Assembly (NCBI RefSeq): GCF_004153685.1
Contig: NZ_SDQD01000001.1
Location: 868,001-932,000, forward strand
Reading direction: 5' to 3'
DNA length: 64,000 bases
Source: Pollutimonas harenae
GTDB lineage: Bacteria > Pseudomonadota > Gammaproteobacteria > Burkholderiales > Burkholderiaceae_B
Shown here: one piece after another, positions 60,744 through 64,000 of the stretch
How positions within the stretch are numbered: the stretch's first letter is position 1
Layout: the number at the start of each line of letters is the position of its first letter
Notes under the pieces: generated by a model
Told to the model about the DNA's origin: nothing
Seen by the model: only the letters and a program-made list of their open reading frames with translations
Database searches by the model: none
Position numbers and translations under genes: made by a program

Positions 60744-61295
60744 ATGCTTATGCAAGGTATTCAGGGCCGCAATTTTGATACCGACCGGGAGCAGGCGATT
60801 CAGCCTTATCGTCATCCGATGCCGACAGATTGTTTGCCTGAAATCGTGATTCCCAATGCCATTCCGCAAGATGAGCGCTTGTGGGTACCGCAACAGGAAA
60901 ATGTGTGGTTCAGACCCTTGTGTCTGTCGGCCAGCCACGGCTACTGGACCAGTCTGTTGCGTGTACGCAAATCCGGAGTGTTGTCACGCCATCGCCATCC
61001 GCAGCCAGTGCATGGCTGGGTTCTGCGTGGTTCATGGCGTTATCTGGAGCATGACTGGGTCGCCACTGAGGGCGCCTATGTCTGTGAAACCCCGGGCGAA
61101 ACCCATACCTTGATTGTCGAAGACGGCGTGGAAGAAATGATCACTTATTTCCAGGTCAATGGCGCAATGATTTACGTGGATCCAGACGGCAAAGCCATGG
61201 GCTACGACGACGTCTTCACAAAAATCGAGCTCTGCAGGCAGCATTATGAAGAGGCCGGGTTGGGCGCGGATTTTGTCAGTCAGTTCATACGCTGA
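60744..61295 (+). CDS. Cupin, 2,4'-dihydroxyacetophenone dioxygenase family
   Basis: A 183-residue single-domain cupin. Probable metal ligands are H83 and H85 in SRHRHPQPVHGW, E102 (YLEHDW) and H121 (GETHTL). The sequence resembles 2,4'-dihydroxyacetophenone dioxygenase, which cleaves the side chain to 4-hydroxybenzoate and formate. The family name also covers proteins of other or unknown function. It begins a rightward unit with a LIV-type ABC transporter, so it may act on an imported aromatic compound. A second ATG lies at 60750. Confidence 0.75.
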   Translation: MLMQGIQGRNFDTDREQAIQPYRHPMPTDCLPEIVIPNAIPQDERLWVPQQENVWFRPLCLSASHGYWTSLLRVRKSGVLSRHRHPQPVHGWVLRGSWRYLEHDWVATEGAYVCETPGETHTLIVEDGVEEMITYFQVNGAMIYVDPDGKAMGYDDVFTKIELCRQHYEEAGLGADFVSQFIR

Positions 61296-61372
61296 CTCTG
61301 TTGTTACTTGTAGTACATCGAACCATAAAGCAGAAGTAAATCGCAGTAACGAAATCCTCAAAGGAGACAAAC

Positions 61373-62635
61373 ATGATTAAACAGCGATTCGGCCTTGCCA
61401 GGCTGCCTCATCTTATTGCCGCTTGTGGCCTGATATGTGCGGCTGCAGTTGCCCATGCGCAAGATCCCGTCAAGATCGGCTGCGTATTGCCGCTGAGCGG
61501 CGGTTCGGCCGCCGTCGGCGAGCAAACCCGCGTGGGTATTCTGGCCGCCGTCAATCAGATCAATAAGACCGGTGGTATCGAATCCATGGGTGGTGCCAAG
61601 CTAGAAGCCGTGTTCGGTGATTCCCAATCCAAGGCTGATGTGGGTGTGTCGGAAACCGAGCGCCTGATCCAGCGCGAAAACGTCCCTGTGTTGTGTGGTG
61701 CCTTCAATAGTTCCGTAACGTATCCTTCTACCGAGATCGCCGAGCGCAACAAGACTCCGTGGATTGTTGTGGGCTCTGTGAAAGATGAAATCACCGAGCG
61801 CGGCTTCAAGTACATCTTCCGCATCAACAACAAGGCAACCTACGACGCCAACGAGCAAATTGAATCCATGAAGCTCCTGGCCAAAGAGACCGGCAAATCG
61901 GTCAAGCGCGTGGCCATGCTGTTCGAAGGGGGCGACTGGGGGCGTTCGCATGCCGAAAACATTCGTACCTTGCTCAAAGAAAACAATATGGAGCTGGTGT
62001 TCGACGAAGCGCTGCCGGCTCATCAGGTTGACTTGACCTCGCAGTTGCTGAAGATACGTGCATCGCGTCCTGATGCCTTGATCCTGGCAGTGTATACGCC
62101 TGATCAGCTGCTCTTTACGCGTCAGTTTACCCAGCAAAAACTCGATATTCCTTACGGTGTGCACTCTGTGGGTGGCGGTACTGAAGACCCCTCGTTCTAC
62201 GCTGCTATCGATGCGAAAGATGTTGCCTATTACTTCGTTCAGGAAGATTGGCAAGTCGATATGCTGGAAGTCAACAAAGATCCATTGCTTCATGAAATGA
62301 ACGATTTTGCCAAGAAGCAACTGGGTTACGACATGAGCGCTTATGTGGCTCAAGGCATTACGTCGGTGTATGTGATCAAAGATGCGCTTGAGCGCGCGGG
62401 CAGTGCCGATCGCGAAAAACTGCGCGATGCGCTGGCTCAAACCGATATCACTGAAGGCCCGGCCTTGTTCACCGGTTATCAGCGCATCAAGTTCGATGAA
62501 AACGGACAGAACACATTCGCCCATGGTGTCATTTCACAGAACCTGGACGGCAAGCGCCGTGCGATATGGCCCATCGAGAACCGGGGCGATGATGTGAAAC
62601 CAGCCTGGCCCGTGCCCAAGTGGTCTGAGCGCTAG
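61373..62635 (+). CDS. LIV-type ABC transporter substrate-binding protein
   Basis: A 420-residue periplasmic binding protein with signal peptide (about 1-29, ending AVAHAQ) and the pattern VKIGCVLPLSGGSAAVGEQTRVGILAAVNQINKTGG. It is the receptor of the importer encoded downstream. AAAGGAGA precedes the ATG. It follows the cupin gene by 77 bp and is separated from the permease by a hairpin that would allow higher receptor expression. Confidence 0.9.
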   Translation: MIKQRFGLARLPHLIAACGLICAAAVAHAQDPVKIGCVLPLSGGSAAVGEQTRVGILAAVNQINKTGGIESMGGAKLEAVFGDSQSKADVGVSETERLIQRENVPVLCGAFNSSVTYPSTEIAERNKTPWIVVGSVKDEITERGFKYIFRINNKATYDANEQIESMKLLAKETGKSVKRVAMLFEGGDWGRSHAENIRTLLKENNMELVFDEALPAHQVDLTSQLLKIRASRPDALILAVYTPDQLLFTRQFTQQKLDIPYGVHSVGGGTEDPSFYAAIDAKDVAYYFVQEDWQVDMLEVNKDPLLHEMNDFAKKQLGYDMSAYVAQGITSVYVIKDALERAGSADREKLRDALAQTDITEGPALFTGYQRIKFDENGQNTFAHGVISQNLDGKRRAIWPIENRGDDVKPAWPVPKWSER

Positions 62636-62656
62636 TCCGACAAACCGTTTCAACCC

Positions 62657-62708
62657 CCCCTCTGATGTCGTTTCTGTGCACGCTTGCCAGCGTGCAGAGG
62701 GGGTGTTT
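62657..62708 (+). terminator. Intercistronic hairpin between receptor and permease genes
   Basis: TGCACGCT (62677-62684) pairs with AGCGTGCA (62689-62696); outer CCCCTCT upstream and AGAGGGGG downstream can extend the structure, which ends in GTTTTG. It may act as a leaky terminator, a common way to make more receptor than permease. Confidence 0.6.
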
Positions 62709-62732
62709 TGTCTTCATCAAAAGAGGTGAGTC

Positions 62733-63617
62733 GTGGATTCATACATCCTGACCTATTCACTGATCAATGGCGTGCTGGTCGGAGCGATGCTGGGTGGCAT
62801 TGCCCTGGGTCTGAGTCTGATCTTTGGCGTGCTGCGCATCATTAACTTTGCCCATGGCTCGTTCATGATGCTGGCCATGTACATCAGTTTCTGGCTGCAG
62901 CACATCACCGGCATTGATCCCTACATCAGTATTCTGATTGCCGCACCGCTGATGTTTGCGCTGGGCTATGCCGTGCAGGCGGTGATTATCAGTCCATTGA
63001 TTCGCCGGGAAAGCACACGAGTGGTTGAACCGGTCAGCGCTTTATTGCTGACGGCTGGTGTGTATATCCTGATTGACAACATGGCACTGATGTTCTTTGG
63101 CCCGAATGTGCGGACCACGACTTCCATGATTGAGCAAACCACCATCATGGTGGGGGGCTTTCCGATCAATACATTAAGGTTGATATCAGCGGTAGCGGCT
63201 TGCGCCATGGCCGGTGGATTGGCTTTCTGGCTGTCTCATACAGACACGGGGCGCGCTATCCGGGCTACCGCGCTGAACCGTGATGCGGCAGCCATGTCGG
63301 GAGTGAATGTCCCGCACATCTATAACCTGACATTCGGTCTGGGCTGCGCCACGGTTGGTGTCATGGGTTGTCTGATTGCACCTTTCATTCCCATTACGCC
63401 CAACGTTGGCCTGGCCTTCGGCATCAAGTCATTCATTGTCGTTGTGCTTGGTGGTATTGGCAGCATTGCCGGTTCACTGGTGGGCGGTATTGTGATTGGC
63501 GTGTTCGAATCGGTGGCGGCTCAGTTCGTGACTACCCCGGCAGCCGCTATTTTCTCGCTGCTGCTCTTCATCCTGATCCTGCTGGTTCGCCCCAGTGGCC
63601 TGATGGGTAAAAAGTAA
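62733..63617 (+). CDS. LIV-type ABC transporter permease (LivH-like)
   Basis: A 294-residue inner-membrane permease starting at GTG 62733 with GAGGTGA upstream. It has SLINGVLVGAMLGGIALGLSLIFG and RIINFAHGSFMMLAMYI at the N-terminus, the coupling loop TGRAIRATALNRDAAAMSGVN, and GGIGSIAGSLVGGIVIG near the C-terminus, all LivH features. It is followed 10 bp later by the LivM-like gene. Confidence 0.92.
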   Translation: MDSYILTYSLINGVLVGAMLGGIALGLSLIFGVLRIINFAHGSFMMLAMYISFWLQHITGIDPYISILIAAPLMFALGYAVQAVIISPLIRRESTRVVEPVSALLLTAGVYILIDNMALMFFGPNVRTTTSMIEQTTIMVGGFPINTLRLISAVAACAMAGGLAFWLSHTDTGRAIRATALNRDAAAMSGVNVPHIYNLTFGLGCATVGVMGCLIAPFIPITPNVGLAFGIKSFIVVVLGGIGSIAGSLVGGIVIGVFESVAAQFVTTPAAAIFSLLLFILILLVRPSGLMGKK

Positions 63618-63627
63618 GGAGCCCGCC

Positions 63628-64000
63628 ATGAAAACACTTTCTTCTTTAGTGGTGGCCCTGGTACTAGGCGTAATTGGTGTGCTGCTGCCCTTCATCGTGA
63701 GGGATGAATACATCATTCACTCCATGATCATGGTGCTGTATTTCGCCTATCTTGCCTGTTCATGGAACTTGCTGTGCGGTTACGTTGGGCAAATATCTTT
63801 CGGTCACTCGGTCTTTTGTGGTGTAGGCGGCTATGTATCGGTGTTGCTGCTGACTGGGCTGGGCATGTCGCCCTGGCTGGGCATGCTGGTGGGGGGCGTG
63901 GGAGCGGCAATACTCGCCGTCATCATCGGGTATCCGACCATGCGCTTGCGCGGCCCCTATTTTGCGCTGACGACCATCGCCGTAGCCGAGGCCATCCGTA
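63628..64000 (+). CDS. LIV-type ABC transporter permease (LivM-like), partial
   Basis: The frame opens at ATG 63628 (AAGGAG upstream) and is open to the window edge, 124 residues visible. It begins MKTLSSLVVALVLGVIGVLL and contains the LivM signature GYVGQISFGHSVFCGVGGYVS and PTMRLRGPYFALTTIAVAEAIR. ATPase genes are expected beyond the edge. Confidence 0.88.
   Translation, partial: MKTLSSLVVALVLGVIGVLLPFIVRDEYIIHSMIMVLYFAYLACSWNLLCGYVGQISFGHSVFCGVGGYVSVLLLTGLGMSPWLGMLVGGVGAAILAVIIGYPTMRLRGPYFALTTIAVAEAIR

Noticed and set aside
1-64000. CRISPR arrays, tRNA or rRNA genes, insertion sequences, prophage
   Set aside because: None was noticed on reading: no spaced direct repeats, transposase or integrase motifs, or rRNA segments; a tRNA could only be excluded firmly with a dedicated scan.

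Overview
The window looks like chromosomal DNA of a betaproteobacterium of the order Burkholderiales, most likely family Alcaligenaceae (Bordetella/Achromobacter/Pusillimonas type). The grounds are two orphan Bug-type (TctC) periplasmic receptors, the argS - SPOR protein - dsbA gene order, a DUF1840 protein, several LIV-type ABC transporters and a long-form leuA. This placement is an inference from gene families; no rRNA gene is present. I saw no tRNA, CRISPR array, insertion sequence or prophage.

Layout. 0-4.5 kb: a two-gene acyl-CoA unit (hot-dog dehydratase cut by the left edge, and an AMP-forming CoA ligase), then a LiuR-like MerR regulator divergent from a metallo-beta-lactamase-fold hydrolase. 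4.5-9.8 kb: housekeeping (LysE exporter, metC, dsbA, SPOR protein, argS). 9.9-13.8 kb: one large secreted RHS/YD-repeat protein whose C-terminus is a DUF2235 (Tle1-like) lipase domain behind a DPLGL motif. 13.9-14.6 kb: two small conserved proteins.

14.6-35.3 kb is a catabolic island. It holds an IclR regulator, a 3-hydroxyisobutyrate-dehydrogenase-like enzyme, an aldehyde dehydrogenase, two Bug receptors, and an eight-gene operon with a full LIV-type ABC importer, an alpha/beta hydrolase, a small SCP2-like protein and a lactonase-like enzyme. A run of CoA enzymes follows: a split three-subunit acyl-CoA carboxylase, a FadB-like hydratase/dehydrogenase, a DUF35 protein paired with a thiolase homologue lacking the nucleophilic Cys, and a two-subunit CoA-transferase. 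A 17-bp palindrome of the form GTTCT-N7-AGAAC recurs in the divergent promoters and ties the island together as a probable IclR regulon. The likely logic is uptake, hydrolysis of an ester or lactone, oxidation of the alcohol and aldehyde, CoA activation, carboxylation and C-C cleavage. The substrate cannot be read from the sequence.

35.3-41.3 kb: a six-gene operon with a LacI regulator, a GpdQ-like phosphodiesterase and a Ugp-type ABC importer, with a perfect 16-bp operator. 41.4-43.4 kb: leuA with a probable transcription attenuator (leader peptide with three successive CTA codons). 43.4-46.7 kb: a membrane protein divergent from rpoN, then bfd and bfr with Fur-like sites. 46.7-53.5 kb: a Cys-motif membrane protein, prfC, a second LysE exporter, an RhlE-type helicase, and a LemA-TPM-TPM operon. 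53.5-60.6 kb: a DUF3482 GTPase / DUF2868 / DUF1232 operon, a GlsB-like membrane protein, an orphan peptide-type binding protein, thpR, a small membrane-anchored protein and a Nudix hydrolase. 60.6-64 kb: a cupin of the 2,4'-dihydroxyacetophenone dioxygenase type leading a second LIV-type ABC operon, which runs off the right edge.
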